The notes under the pieces were generated by a model, which did no database searches, was not told the DNA's origin, and was given only the letters and a program-made list of their open reading frames with translations. Below are positions 1-10,821 of a stretch of DNA of 64,000 nucleotides, one piece after another; position 1 is the first letter of the stretch, and each line of letters opens with the position of its first letter. Origin of the DNA: Quercus robur (lineage: Eukaryota > Streptophyta > Magnoliopsida > Fagales > Fagaceae). The stretch spans positions 18,542,857 through 18,606,856 of the forward strand of contig NC_065545.1 in assembly GCF_932294415.1 (NCBI RefSeq), given 5' to 3'. The position numbers and the translations under genes were made by a program.

Positions 1-449
1 ACAAAATTAGACAACACTATAAATATTTATTTTCAACCTTTTAGAAAATTAGTTTCTCAAGTATCTTCTTCCTCCTGGTACACTTATAAAAATAAACATA
101 TAGGATATGTACACATACGCATGTGTATATATGTACATACATATGTATTTGTGTATATGCACACACTTGATACATGTTTATTGTAAGACTTAACACACAT
201 TCGTCAGATTTATGAATTTGGATTATAAAATTTATGTTTGAGCATGTTTTGAATTTCTCGTCAAATATGCTAAGTCACTTTAAGCTATATAAACAATTAC
301 AATAAACCTTAATTGTGATTTCTCCCATGTCATGATTAAACAAAATTGGCAATGACGTGGCTCAAAGGCACTTTAATGTGAAAAGAGTCCTAATAACGAT
401 ATATTATAGACGACAGGTATAGTACTCATCAATCAATTCTCACATAGAC

Positions 450-511
<62 letters not shown>

Positions 512-718
512 ATAATAGAAGAAAACTATTAACCATTGTTTTAACGATGAAAATCGTGAACTAAGCCAGTTGAATTGGTTTAGGGTGGTTATGTTTTTGG
601 AGCAATTGAGGGATTGTTTAGTTGGAGCTTTTAAGAAGTGTTTGACTCTTTCCGCCAAAAATCTTTACAATTGACACCATCTTGTGCAAACCCACCCAAG
701 TGGCTTTAAGTAAGAAAA
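1..718. other. AT-rich non-coding stretch with a (CT)n(TA)n microsatellite
   Basis: No convincing coding sequence. A compound CT then TA dinucleotide tract lies at about 450-503. The first bases (acaaaattagacaaca) resemble a stretch inside the putative Helitron copies near 21.3 and 36.9 kb, so the window may open inside another copy of that repeat. Confidence 0.5.
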
Positions 719-1099
719 CACATGCACTTTTGGGGCCCATGGAGGCGAAGGCAAAGGCTTTTGAAGTTGACCTTTAGTTTGGAAAGGATGTTGACATTCA
801 AGAGTTTTTCATTGAAGGTGACTCTCAAGTTGTTTATCGGGCTCTACGTGAAATATCCCCCCCTACCCCCCTTTCTTATTCATGGTTTGTATTATCTTTG
901 GTATGCAAGCTCTTTGTATTGAGTTTTGTAGGGTTGAATTCTCTCATGTATGTATGCAAGGTAATAGACCGGTCCACCTTTTAGCAAAACATGCTAGCTT
1001 TAGACACAGGTGATTTCCATGCTTGTATTGAAAAGAATCATTGTTTTATAGAACAAGTTCTTATCCAGAACGTTGTTTCTATTTCCAATTATGAATAAT
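719..1099 (+). mobile_element. Relic of a plant L1-type LINE RNase H domain
   Basis: Conceptual translation over several frames gives the C-terminal half of the RVT_3-type RNase H domain found at the end of plant L1-like LINEs. MEAKA..EV lies at the start. A stretch like EGDSQVVYRAL follows at about 815-850, then a remnant like the usual NRPxHLLAKHA near 965-995, and a tail like DFHACIEKNHCFIEQ near 1010-1055. Stops and frame changes interrupt it, so it cannot be a working gene. No poly-A tail or target duplication was found. It could also be a relic of a host RNase H-like gene of the same family. Confidence 0.6.
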
Positions 1100-1479
1100 G
1101 TTTTTAGTCTTCCCAAATATATATTTTTTTTAATACACCACTGTAGTCATTAAAGCTACCATGATGGTGCACAATATTAATCCAATTCGACCATGTTGCC
1201 ACGAAGAGTGGACACAAAAGTATTGTAACTCCTCTAATTCACCAAGCTAAAGTTAGCGACCACAACTTGATCAAGTTTGTCGCAAGACTCATGCCAATTT
1301 CACACACCCATCATTGAAATTAGCTTATGCACAACACACACCAAAAATATTGTTTTCAAAAAATTAATCTCCATATATTTTAAGAGCAAACTTTAAAAAA
1401 TTGAAACTAAAAACTTCGAACCAAAACATCCTTATGAAGGATTTTCTTTCCCCCTTTTTTTTTGTTTACATTGTTTGAA

Positions 1480-2362
1480 GGCTGTGTTTGTTTCACATGA
1501 AAATGTTTTTAGGAAATTGTTTTACACTCTTCTGTCTGTTTGGTACACATGGAAAATACAGTCAAACGGAAATCCAGTAAACCGTTGACTGTAAAATAAC
1601 CCACTAAAGCGTAAAATCGTTTATGCACTCGTTTTACCTTCAACCATTTTCCGGACACCACACTCGAAGAGAGAGACTGAGACAGAGCTTAAGCACACTC
1701 CACCTGAAGCACATCCTCGCCGGTCAGATAGCCATCCCCGTCCCCTCCACGCGACGGTGAGTGCTCTGTTCCTCTTCCTTCCTTTATTTGCTTGCTCAAA
1801 CCCATCTGTTCAAACCCAGCCTCGTCGGAAGTCCCCTCAATCTTTGTCGAGCAATGCCCAAACCGGTTTGAGCCTCGTCTTAAGTCCCCTCCAGCTTCGT
1901 CGTCCCCTCCATTTTTTCTTGTTCAAACTCAACTCGATTTGATTGCATCCCACCACACCCATTTTTTGTGCTTTCCGAAAACCCATTACTCAAACCCACT
2001 ACGATGAACTCATTCCTCAAACCCACCACTCTGACGAACCCATTCCGTAAACCCATTTCTCAAACCCACCACTCAAAGCCCAACTCTGACGAAATTTATA
2101 TATTCATATATATATTTATATATTTGTGGAGCTTCATTTTCTGATATGTTGGGTTTGATTGGGTTTTATTTTTTGGCAATTTCAGGAAACTGTTTTACTT
2201 TGGGGGCCCAAATGTAGGAAATTGTTTTCCGGAAAAATGCTTTTACATGCACAACCAAACACTGAAAATACTTTTCTGGTGTTTTTCCTACAATCCAAAA
2301 CAAACATTTGAAATTTTTTTTTTTTTCGTAAAATATTTTCCCCTGGAGCCAAACGCAGAAAA
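1480..2362. mobile_element. Possible MITE-like element with degenerate terminal inverted repeats
   Basis: The left end (GTGTTTGTTTCACATGAAAA) and the complement of the right end (GCGTTTGGCTCCAGGGGAAA) are similar and are followed on both sides by AAAATNTTTT-type sequence. This layout matches the clearer elements at 38.4, 55.3 and 58.8 kb. No target duplication can be fixed. The inside is C-rich with repeated caaaccca words around 1795-2080 and codes for nothing recognisable. Confidence 0.35.
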
Positions 2363-2469
2363 CAATTTTTAAATTGTGCTACCAGACAATCTAAGCAGCT
2401 GCGCTTTTGGTCAAAACGACACGTAGTTTTTCCGTAAACGGTGCCGTTTAAATGCATTTGGGCTTAGAG

Positions 2470-2587
2470 ATTTGAGTCGGACCGAGAGCTCTCTCTGATT
2501 TGACTCATCGAAGATTCTACTCTCTCTCTCAAGGGTTTTTGCTCTTCTCTCTCTCTCTGAACCTTAGGGTTTCAATTCAGCACAGCC
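2470..2587 (+). promoter_or_regulatory. 5' leader of the U1C gene, CT-rich with a telo-box-like motif
   Basis: The 100 bases before the U1C start are pyrimidine-rich (repeated tctctctc) and contain aaccttagggttt at about 2560-2572. This is close to the telo-box (AAACCCTAA) often seen upstream of plant genes of the translation and RNA-processing machinery. The transcription start cannot be fixed by eye and no convincing TATA box was seen close by. Confidence 0.4.
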
Positions 2588-4168
2588 ATGCCTCGCTACT
2601 ACTGCGATTACTGTGACACCTACTTGACTCACGATTCTGTAAGTCTCTCTCTCTTAAATTGTTTGGTGCATTTGGATTATATGTATGTCAGTTTAAGGAT
2701 TTATGTCAATATTGAACCAAATCATTCAAATGCGATGGCTCCTCATATGTTTGGTATTATTTGTTAGTAAAAGTGTGGTTTTTCTTGCACATGATGTCTT
2801 TTACTAGAAGCTGATGGGTTTATCTTTGTGAACTTGATTGAGGTCTTAGGTTGAAGTTGAACTGTTATTCTTATTATTATTTACGTGGGAGCTCAATTTG
2901 GTGAGTCTTGTGTTGTGGGGATCTTCTGGGTTCTTATGATTTCAAAATGCTAAAAATGCACTTTACACACTCTTTAAGCTTGTGGTAGCTTTTAAGTCAG
3001 TGTCTCAAAGCTTGCAATTCTCACCCTCGAATATTATAATGATGTCAATATGCTCCTACTGTTATGGTCCGGCACATTTTCGCCATTAACCTTCCTGAAA
3101 ATGATGTTGTTTTTTGTGTGGGTTAATTGCAAGATTCTAATGGATGTTGACGGAAAGGGCACATTGACATTATTGTAATACTCTAGAGTGTAAATTAAAA
3201 GTTTTCATAGTCAAGGGGCCGATTTAGAAACAACCTCAAACTTAAGAGGTTGTAAATAGTATTTTGGGATTTTTAAATATCAAGGATTCAATATTGCTTA
3301 GAGTCTGACTCTGGACCTTGGTGTGATGGCAAGTGTCCTCCATTCAAACAATACATTGAGGGTTCAAGTCCGGGAATTAGTTCCTTAAAAGTTGTTGGTA
3401 TGACTGCTTACTAACCACCTCTCTCAGTTCAAGATCCCGCAGAAAGAGGAGCTTGTGCAATGGGTACAAAGTTTTTAAAGGGTTGAAGAACACTTCACTG
3501 TTGTTCATTGCCTTGTTTATTTTTTATTTTTATGTTTTTGGTGTTTCTCTTATGTATTCTCTGTGTCCTTGAATTTGTGTGTTTGTTTAATAAAATTTTA
3601 TGTTATTCATAAAAAGTAACTATGAAAATCTGCATGGTTTACCGTATATATGTCCTTTGAAGTTTGAAATTGTTCATGCGCCTTCTCCTGTATATCATAG
3701 TTACAGCTCCTAGAAATTGACATAATGAATGTTTTTATATTGCTGATGATATCGTCTTTCTATCTCAGCCATCTGTGAGAAAGCAGCACAATGCAGGTTA
3801 CAAACATAAGGTACTTCACATCTCTCTCTCTCTTTCTCTCTCTCTCTTAATTATATGGGAAAATTACACTTTACCACCTTAAAATATCCACTTTGCACCC
3901 TAAACTATCTGACTGCACACTTTGCTCTCTAAACTATCATACTTATCACACTTTGCACCCCGGTGTTATTTTTACTATTATATTTAATAGAATCTTGTTG
4001 CATGTGACAAGCACATGCTTTTTGCTTAGGTAGAATAAAGTTAAAAGACTGAAACACCCTTCCTCAAAATTAATTAAAACAAAACCCAAATTTTTCCACA
4101 TCTCCCTCTATCTCACGTGGGGCCATCCTCTTCCCCAGACGCAGCTTCATTGGCACTGTTTCTAAATA

Positions 4169-4225
<57 letters not shown>

Positions 4226-7200
4226 CAGAGTTTCTCTCGTATCTTCCTTGGCCATTGACGAAGTTCAAATCTTCTATTACAGGTTAGCAAAATCAAAATG
4301 CATGGATGTGATTTTGAGAAACACAAAGTTCCAAATTCACGGATGTAATTCTTGACTGTTTTTTTTCTTTTTTTTCTTTTTATCATTCTCTGCTTAGATC
4401 AATTTTGATGATTATTTCTGATGAATTCATCAGATTCTTCTTTTTAAAGTGGAAATGAAATGAGAAACACAATTTCAATACCCATGATTGCTTTACCATA
4501 ATTCTCCCCCACCAGGGCCACCATCACCAAATAAATAATATAAAAAAACATAATAATAAAAAATACAATCTAATAGAGTGGCAACTCAGTTGGCAGACTG
4601 GGCTGGTAGAGTAAATGAGTTTTATGTCTGGCTAGAGGAGGGCTCTGACTTCTTCAAACATTAGTACAACAAGAACTAGTAGTCTAGTACTTTAATACAA
4701 CTATTGCTATTTTAATTAAATTAAAATAAAAAGGTTAAGAGATTGTTATGGCATTATGTCCCCATAAGTCCTCTATCAGCTAAGTTTTACCTATCCATGG
4801 CATTCTTTAACATGGTTTTAGACATTTACTTGACTAGCTAAGAGAAGACATATCACATACGGATCACAACACAGAAATGCTTGAATTCCACAAATTGCAA
4901 ATCAAATATCTGAGAATTTACCACTTGTCACAAATTGCTAAATTGTATGATACAATAACATGGCCTTAACCAGTGTAAAAATACCTTGCAAATCATTGCT
5001 AGAAAGCAAAATATTTTTGAACTCACAGGGTACCTGGTACTAAACCACCATGATGCTACATTATATGAGTTCCACATGACGATGACACAAAATAAAGTGC
5101 TTTGACATTAATAGCTTTACTCATTGTTCACAGATGACAATGACACCAAAAAAAAATCCAAATGTATGGATTACGTAGAACATAAAATTGTTAATGTCTA
5201 GTAAAAATCATTGTTCACAAATTGACAATTAAAAAAAAAAAAAAAAAAAAAAAAAACCCCAAATGTAAGGATTACATGTTGTTAATGCCTAATACAAAAA
5301 GCTTGCACAACCCAACACAAACTAATTATATTTTCTCAAACCCAAGGTTTTTCTTCTTCTAAGCCTGCATCGTTTGAATGGCTTTTTCCAAAGTTGGCAC
5401 CACCACACACTCACTGTTAGCACCACCACCATATATTGTTAATGGTGCCGTTGAAGTTCTTACACTGGTGGAACTTGCAACAACAGCCTTTGAACCTCCA
5501 GCCCTTGAATTTACAGCACTTACAGCAATAGTCTTTACACCTTTAGCCCTTGAATCTACAGCACTTGCAGCAGTAGCCCTTGCACCTCCAGCTGCTCGCT
5601 TCTTGTTTGTTGTAGGTGTCTTCTCAGCATTGGTAGACACTGTACCCTACATTATAACACAAAAAAATATATAAATATCAAGAATTAATGATGGCAAACA
5701 TAACATAGAGCACACAAAACTAACCTTGTCTTTTTTGGATGGACATGTTCTGCTATTATGTCCCACCTTCTTACACTCAAAGCACTTGATGATTGTACCA
5801 GCCTTGCTTAGCTTATATGGGTTTTTAGGTTCTGAAGGATGCCTCTTTCTCTTTATCTTCGGTCTACCACGTTGTATCTTATCCTTGGGTGGTTCCAAAG
5901 GATCTATTGATGTCCTTCTCCACTGTTCCATGCTAGCCACAGGGTAAATTATTGGTTCATATGCCTTCATGTATGTCTCAATTGTGTAATAAGGATGCAC
6001 ATAATCTTTAGGTACACTTCCATCAAATAGTATGCAGATATGGCATGTTGACATGGGATGCTAGTAAGATCCCACTTCCTACAACCACATGTCCTCTTAC
6101 TCAAGTTCACAACAAACCTTTGATGTTTGCACTCAACCTCAAATAAACCAATTCCAGCATACTTTGACACACAATCAAAAGTCTTCTAACCTTCATTGTC
6201 CAACTTCGCTTGAGTTTTGGGACATATTTTCCCTGTCAATGTAGACATCCCTTCCCTCTTCAATTGGAACCTCCTCATCAGCTTTCTCCTAATCTTTTCA
6301 ATCATGGTTACTATAGGCTTGTCCCTAGCATCTAAAATGTATGAGTTGAAACTCTCTGACAGATTATTCACAAGCAGGTCACTCTTTGAATAGTCTGTGA
6401 AATATGACCTAGACCACATGGATGGATCTACATTATCCAAATACTCATAAGTTTTTGGGCACAATTTCTTAAGCTCACCCATTTGTTCAAAGAAACTCAT
6501 GCTCTGTATACGCTGTAGCTGCAGCTGACAAGTTGTCCTTAAGTGCTTTCCCCTTGTGGCCTTTATCTCTATAATTGGCATACAAATGCCTCACACATGA
6601 CCTATGATCTGCCATAGGACATACCACGTCAAAGCTTTGGATCAAGCCCTACATACAAAAGACAAAAACTTTAATAAAAATAACAAAATATATAAAGGTC
6701 AAATTTAATAAATGAAAAAATGAAAATTGCCCCTACCTTTTGTCTATTTGAAAAAATGCCCATCCATGTTCAACTGGGCCAAGATCCTTCAATAAGCAAT
6801 CAAGGAACCAAGACCAACTGTCTTTTCTCTCAGTTTCTACAATAGCCATAGCAATGGGGTACATGTTATCATTGGCATCTCTTCCCACAACACTTAAGAT
6901 TTGTCCTTTTTGGTCGCCCTTCAAGAAACATCCATCTAGCCCAATTAAGGGTCTACATCCAGCCTTGAACCCTTCCTTTGTAGCTTGGAGACAAATGTAT
7001 AACCTTTGAAATGTACCTGCCACATCAAGAGTAGGCCTATCCACCAACATCAATGTAGAGTTATCCACATTTGTAGCCTTCAATGTCTCACAGTAGTCCC
7101 AAATTCTATTATATTGTTCATTATCGTCACCATCAATTACTTTTTCAGCACTTTGCCTTGCTCTATACACCTGCATCCTACCCACATCAACATGAAACTT

Positions 7201-8788
7201 ATTCTTGATCTCTTTCTTCATTCCAGCGGTAGGGCAGTTTAAATCATATCTAAACTTCTGCATATACCTCTTAGAAATCCACCTTGATGTACATGCTGAA
7301 TTTTTGTATGCCCTAGTGCAAGTGTCAGTGGGGTTCAATGTCTTAATTTGGAAGGTCATTTCATCTGTTACTGAGAACCATAAACCGTATATTTGCATCC
7401 TTCAGCTTTACATCTCACAATCACCTTGTCTTTATTGTTCTTCACAAAATGTAAATCTTTGCCTTTAATCAAGTTGGCCTCTCTGACAGCTTCTCTAAAA
7501 GTGGCAACGCCACCAAACTTCAAACCTTTCACAAGTTCTGGACAGGCCATATCAATTTCATTAAATTCAAGATTTTTGTTGGTGTTATAGTTATCCTCTT
7601 CAAATGTGGGCTTAGGAGAAATCAGCTCATGATCTTTTGCCAATATCAGAACCACAATCCTTACCCGTTTGCTCTCCATGTGTCAAATACAATACCTTCT
7701 TGGGGTCATTTTCCTTCCCAATTGGCTCAAATATGTCTTCATCACCACTTAGTACCTCACCCCAAAAACGATCTTTTTAAGCTCTACTGTTTTCTACATC
7801 AAACTTCTCTTCTTCACTCTCATTCAAGCTTTCATATTCATCTTCAACTATATTTTCATGCTAATCCACATCAAGGTCACTATCGGCATCATACCCTAGG
7901 GGGACAACATCATCACACACCTTCTCCTTCCCCTTCCTATTGCTACCAGTAGACTTGTTTTTCCCACCCTTAATCTGCAATTTTGGTCTATTAAAACCAG
8001 CAGCATTAGCAACACACTTCTCTTTTCCCTTCCTTTTGCTCCCACCAATAATATCACTTTCAGGTAGGTTATGAGTAAATGGTATGCAATCACTCTCAAT
8101 TTCTTGACTAACAGTGTATAATACCACACTTTCTACACTTTTATGACAGTCAACCATCTTCAACACATCTGGATCTGTTTTTATCTGCACAAGCCCTTCA
8201 TCCAAATTCATGCTAACTTGTTTGTAATAAACTAAATCCCCCCTTTTATATCCACTTGACTTCAAAATACTCTCAACCTCAATAAAAGACATATGGTCCC
8301 TATCATATCCCTCACACCATGAATTGATATGTCACCACCAACATAAATTAACCCATTCAAATTCTTGAACCTTCCCCCATGGTGAATCTCAAATATTAAA
8401 TCACCTTCTTCCATGTTTTGGCCGTATTTTTTTCTGCATTAAAATATTCTAGTCAAAAACATGCTTTCAATATTAAGAGTGGGACAAAAATTATTCTATA
8501 CAGTGTGGGGACCAATTGAAGACACCACCTAAGTCAATACAAACACATAATAATATTCTATAACTGTGTAAAAACACACACACACACACACACACCCATC
8601 CATAATTAAAAAATTCAAAAAGCTACCAAATAGCAAAATCCCTGACTACTAGTTCCAGTACTCATCAGTAACACAAAACTAGTGAGAGAGTAATAAGTGA
8701 GAGTGAGAGAGTGTGAGGTTCAAACGCAAAACCTTCCCCAAATCTGCTTAGACAGATGCTCAATCATATGAAATTTAACACAAAACCG

Positions 8789-8819
<31 letters not shown>

Positions 8820-10821
8820 ATCAATCCGAACCCAAAGCAACATCACACATAAAATAAATCACCGATTTAAAAGAGGCAGTTAGGAAGTGAAATTGAAATT
8901 TTGGTCATCATTGAAAGGGTTATATTTGGTCCATCATTCCTCATTGCCTAATGTGGTGTCTTTGGAGTGAGAAATAGTAGATGTTTTGTAGATATTGAGA
9001 GATCTATTCCAGACCTCAAGCTACTCTTTTTTAGAACTTTAAGGGATTGGTTGTTTGCTTTGCAAAATCAATCATTCCCTTCTTTTATTGATTTCCTAGA
9101 CTCTTGCAATTTTTGTATTTGATTTCTTATCCCTTGTTCACTCCCTGTGTACTAGGGTGTTCCTTTTTTATATCAATATAATCTTATTACTTATCAAAAA
9201 AAAAATTTTAGAACAATAATCTCATAAACTGAATGCATTTTGATTTTGCTAACTTGTGATAGAAGATTTAAACTTTGTCAATGGCCGAGGAAGATATGAG
9301 AGAAACTCTGAGATTTTGTGTTCTTTTATAGAGAGGGAGAGTGCAGATGAAGCGGCGGGAAACCAAACAAATAAGAAAAAATTTGGGTTTTGTTTTAACT
9401 GATTTTGAGGAAGGGTGTTTCAGTCTTTTACCTTTGTTCCACCTAAGTAAGAAGCATGTGCTTGTCACATGCAGCGAGATTCTGTTAAATATAACAGCAA
9501 AAATAACACCGGGGTGCAAAGCGTGATAAATGTGATAGTTTAAGATGCAAAGTATAATCTAGTGCATAGTTTAGGGTGGTAAAGTGTAATTTCCCCTAAC
9601 TATATTTATATGCTAATTATTTTAATAAATATAGGCAAATGTTAGGTCATACTATCAGCAATTTGAGGAGGCACAAACTCAAAACTTCATTGACCAAAGG
9701 ATTAAGGAACATCTTGGGCAAACTGCAGCATTCCAGCAGGTTGGTGCTGCTTACAATCAACATCTAATGGTTCAGAGGCCCCGCCTTCCTGTTCTACCTA
9801 CACCTGTAATGCCGATGCCTGGTAGCACACAGTTACCTGGAAGTTCACCATTAATCCCAGGGATTAGGCCTCCTGTTTTGCCAAGACCCCTTGGTGCTCC
9901 AGGTAAATTGAAACACATTTTGCATTTATCCTTATGTTAGCACATTTTGCATGTAGATTTTCATATTTTGAATTGTTTGGATTTGTCTGTGCCTGCTATC
10001 TTTCTTTGACTTGGTGTATTGCTTTTGGCACTGCTAGTTGATATTGTTGTGCACATCTGTTTTCTTTCTTTTGTTATTTGCGTGAACTAGTGAGCAAATC
10101 ACTGAATTGGGATGCTATTACTCCCTCCCATAAGCAAACCTTTTTAAACTGGTTAGGACTGGGTGCCACTATCCCAGCCCGGATCCAGCCAGGATCTGTT
10201 GGTCATGTCCCCTTCCCAACTTTTTGCTGCTGTATTCTATCCATCTTTAATTAGGTTCCCAATATTTAGCAGTCAAATGGTGGATAGACAAGAACATTGG
10301 CAGATTATTATGATTTGTGTCTGCATGTTTACTACATTAAATAATTATCACCATGTTTCATTAATCAATGGTTCTACCCTAAACTCCTTTGTCAGACACA
10401 TGGAATATAAATTTGATGCTAGTTCTCTTCCAGGTTTATATTTAATGTGTGATCTTGGTACACAATGTTTGATCCATGTGCAAGACATGCAATGCAAACT
10501 GTTCTTTGTCTGTAAGCATGTAGCAACGTGTTATGTTAAATAATTCTCTTGGGTTTGGCAGGTTATATGCCTTCTCCGGCGATGGCACCTATGATGGCTC
10601 CACCTGGTGCTCCTTCCTTACCTGCTCAATTAAATCCTATTCCAAGGCCTCCTGGTAGTGTAGCCACAACAGTTCCTGGAAGCACAGCAGCACCCACCTC
10701 TTCCAACGGTGCACCACCTATGGTCACACCACCTTTGTATCAAGCCAATCCAGTGGCATCAACAGGTGGAGGCTATGATAGTCTCAATGCCAAAACTCAA
10801 GCTCCTGAGGCTAATCATTAG
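2588..10821 (+). CDS. U1C: U1 small nuclear ribonucleoprotein C (U1C), four exons
   Basis: U1C is a core protein of the U1 snRNP that stabilises pairing of U1 snRNA with the 5' splice site in the nucleus. Coding exons are 2588-2638, 3769-3810, 9635-9902 and 10562-10821. All introns are GT-AG, and the exons join to 621 bases, or 206 residues plus a TAG stop, the usual plant length. The N-terminus has the matrin/U1-type zinc finger with Cys6, Cys9, His24 and His30 (starts [17 protein letters not shown]). The signature [13 protein letters not shown] follows, then a Pro/Met/Gly-rich tail ending PEANH. The ATG is fixed by family conservation. Intron 2 is about 5.8 kb because a MULE and a SINE sit in it; intron 3 is about 660 bases. 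The reading frame is unbroken, so the gene looks functional if the long intron is spliced. Confidence 0.96.
3300..3612 (+). mobile_element. tRNA-derived SINE in U1C intron 2
   Basis: A box-A-like word (TGGTGTGATGGC, about 3328) is followed about 35 bases later by a good box B (GGTTCAAGTCC, about 3361-3371). This is the internal RNA polymerase III promoter of plant tRNA-derived SINEs. The tail (ataaaattttatgttattcataaaaag) resembles the 3' end of the LINE fragment at 9.2 kb (aatataatcttattacttatcaaaa), consistent with mobilisation by that LINE family. Ends are approximate and no target duplication was identified. Confidence 0.6.
3857..4302 (+). repeat. Left terminal inverted repeat of the MULE
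   Basis: This pairs with 9233-9596. Matching blocks include the acactttaccacc end, the ctttgcaccccggtgttatt block, the catgtgacaagcacatgctt block and the gttagcaaaatcaaaatgca inner edge. An A run of about 52 bases at roughly 4171-4222 is absent from the right repeat, so this copy is longer (446 against 364 bases). Confidence 0.9.
5359..8415 (-). pseudogene. MuDR/MULE-type transposase, decayed
   Basis: The reading begins near 8415 ([16 protein letters not shown]), the N-terminal module of plant MULE proteins. It continues through the MuDR-type N-terminal domain (about 7370-7680, with [15 protein letters not shown]). The MULE catalytic domain follows (about 6733-7240, containing [15 protein letters not shown] and the YPIAMAIVE block). 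A SWIM zinc finger is at about 6060-6150 ([20 protein letters not shown]), and a CCHC knuckle at about 5740-5790 ([14 protein letters not shown]). The product would bind the terminal repeats and catalyse cut-and-paste transposition. The frame changes between blocks near 8300, 7680-7860, 7390, 6560-6580 and 6170, so no single protein is made unless a few of these are introns. All key domains survive as sequence, which suggests moderate age. Confidence 0.85.
8916..9206 (+). mobile_element. 5'-truncated L1-type LINE tail nested in the MULE
   Basis: The translation runs through the end of a plant L1-like ORF2: words like [26 protein letters not shown] and then [12 protein letters not shown] short untranslated tail (aatataatcttattacttat) and an A run at 9196-9204 follow. 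It lies between the right inverted repeat and the transposase start, so it inserted after the MULE. No clear target duplication was found, and the left end is approximate. Confidence 0.7.
9233..9596 (-). repeat. Right terminal inverted repeat of the MULE
   Basis: Inverted partner of 3857-4302. It lies upstream of the transposase reading frame and so would hold the transposase promoter. A TATA-like ttctataaaag (reading minus) occurs near 9320-9335. Confidence 0.9.

Larger units (their letters stand above)
3857..9596 (-). mobile_element. Mutator-like element (MULE) inserted in U1C intron 2
   Basis: The element is bounded by long terminal inverted repeats, begins GGGAAAATTACAC and ends with the complement of GGGGAAATTACAC. 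Flanking 9-mers are taattatat (3848-3856) and taactatat (9597-9605), matching at 8 of 9 positions, the 9-bp target duplication expected of MULEs. The transposase gene lies inside on the minus strand, so element and U1C run in opposite directions. The nested LINE tail at 8.9-9.2 kb and the long poly-A run in the left repeat show that it is not new. The transposase frame is broken, so it is now non-autonomous. Confidence 0.93.
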
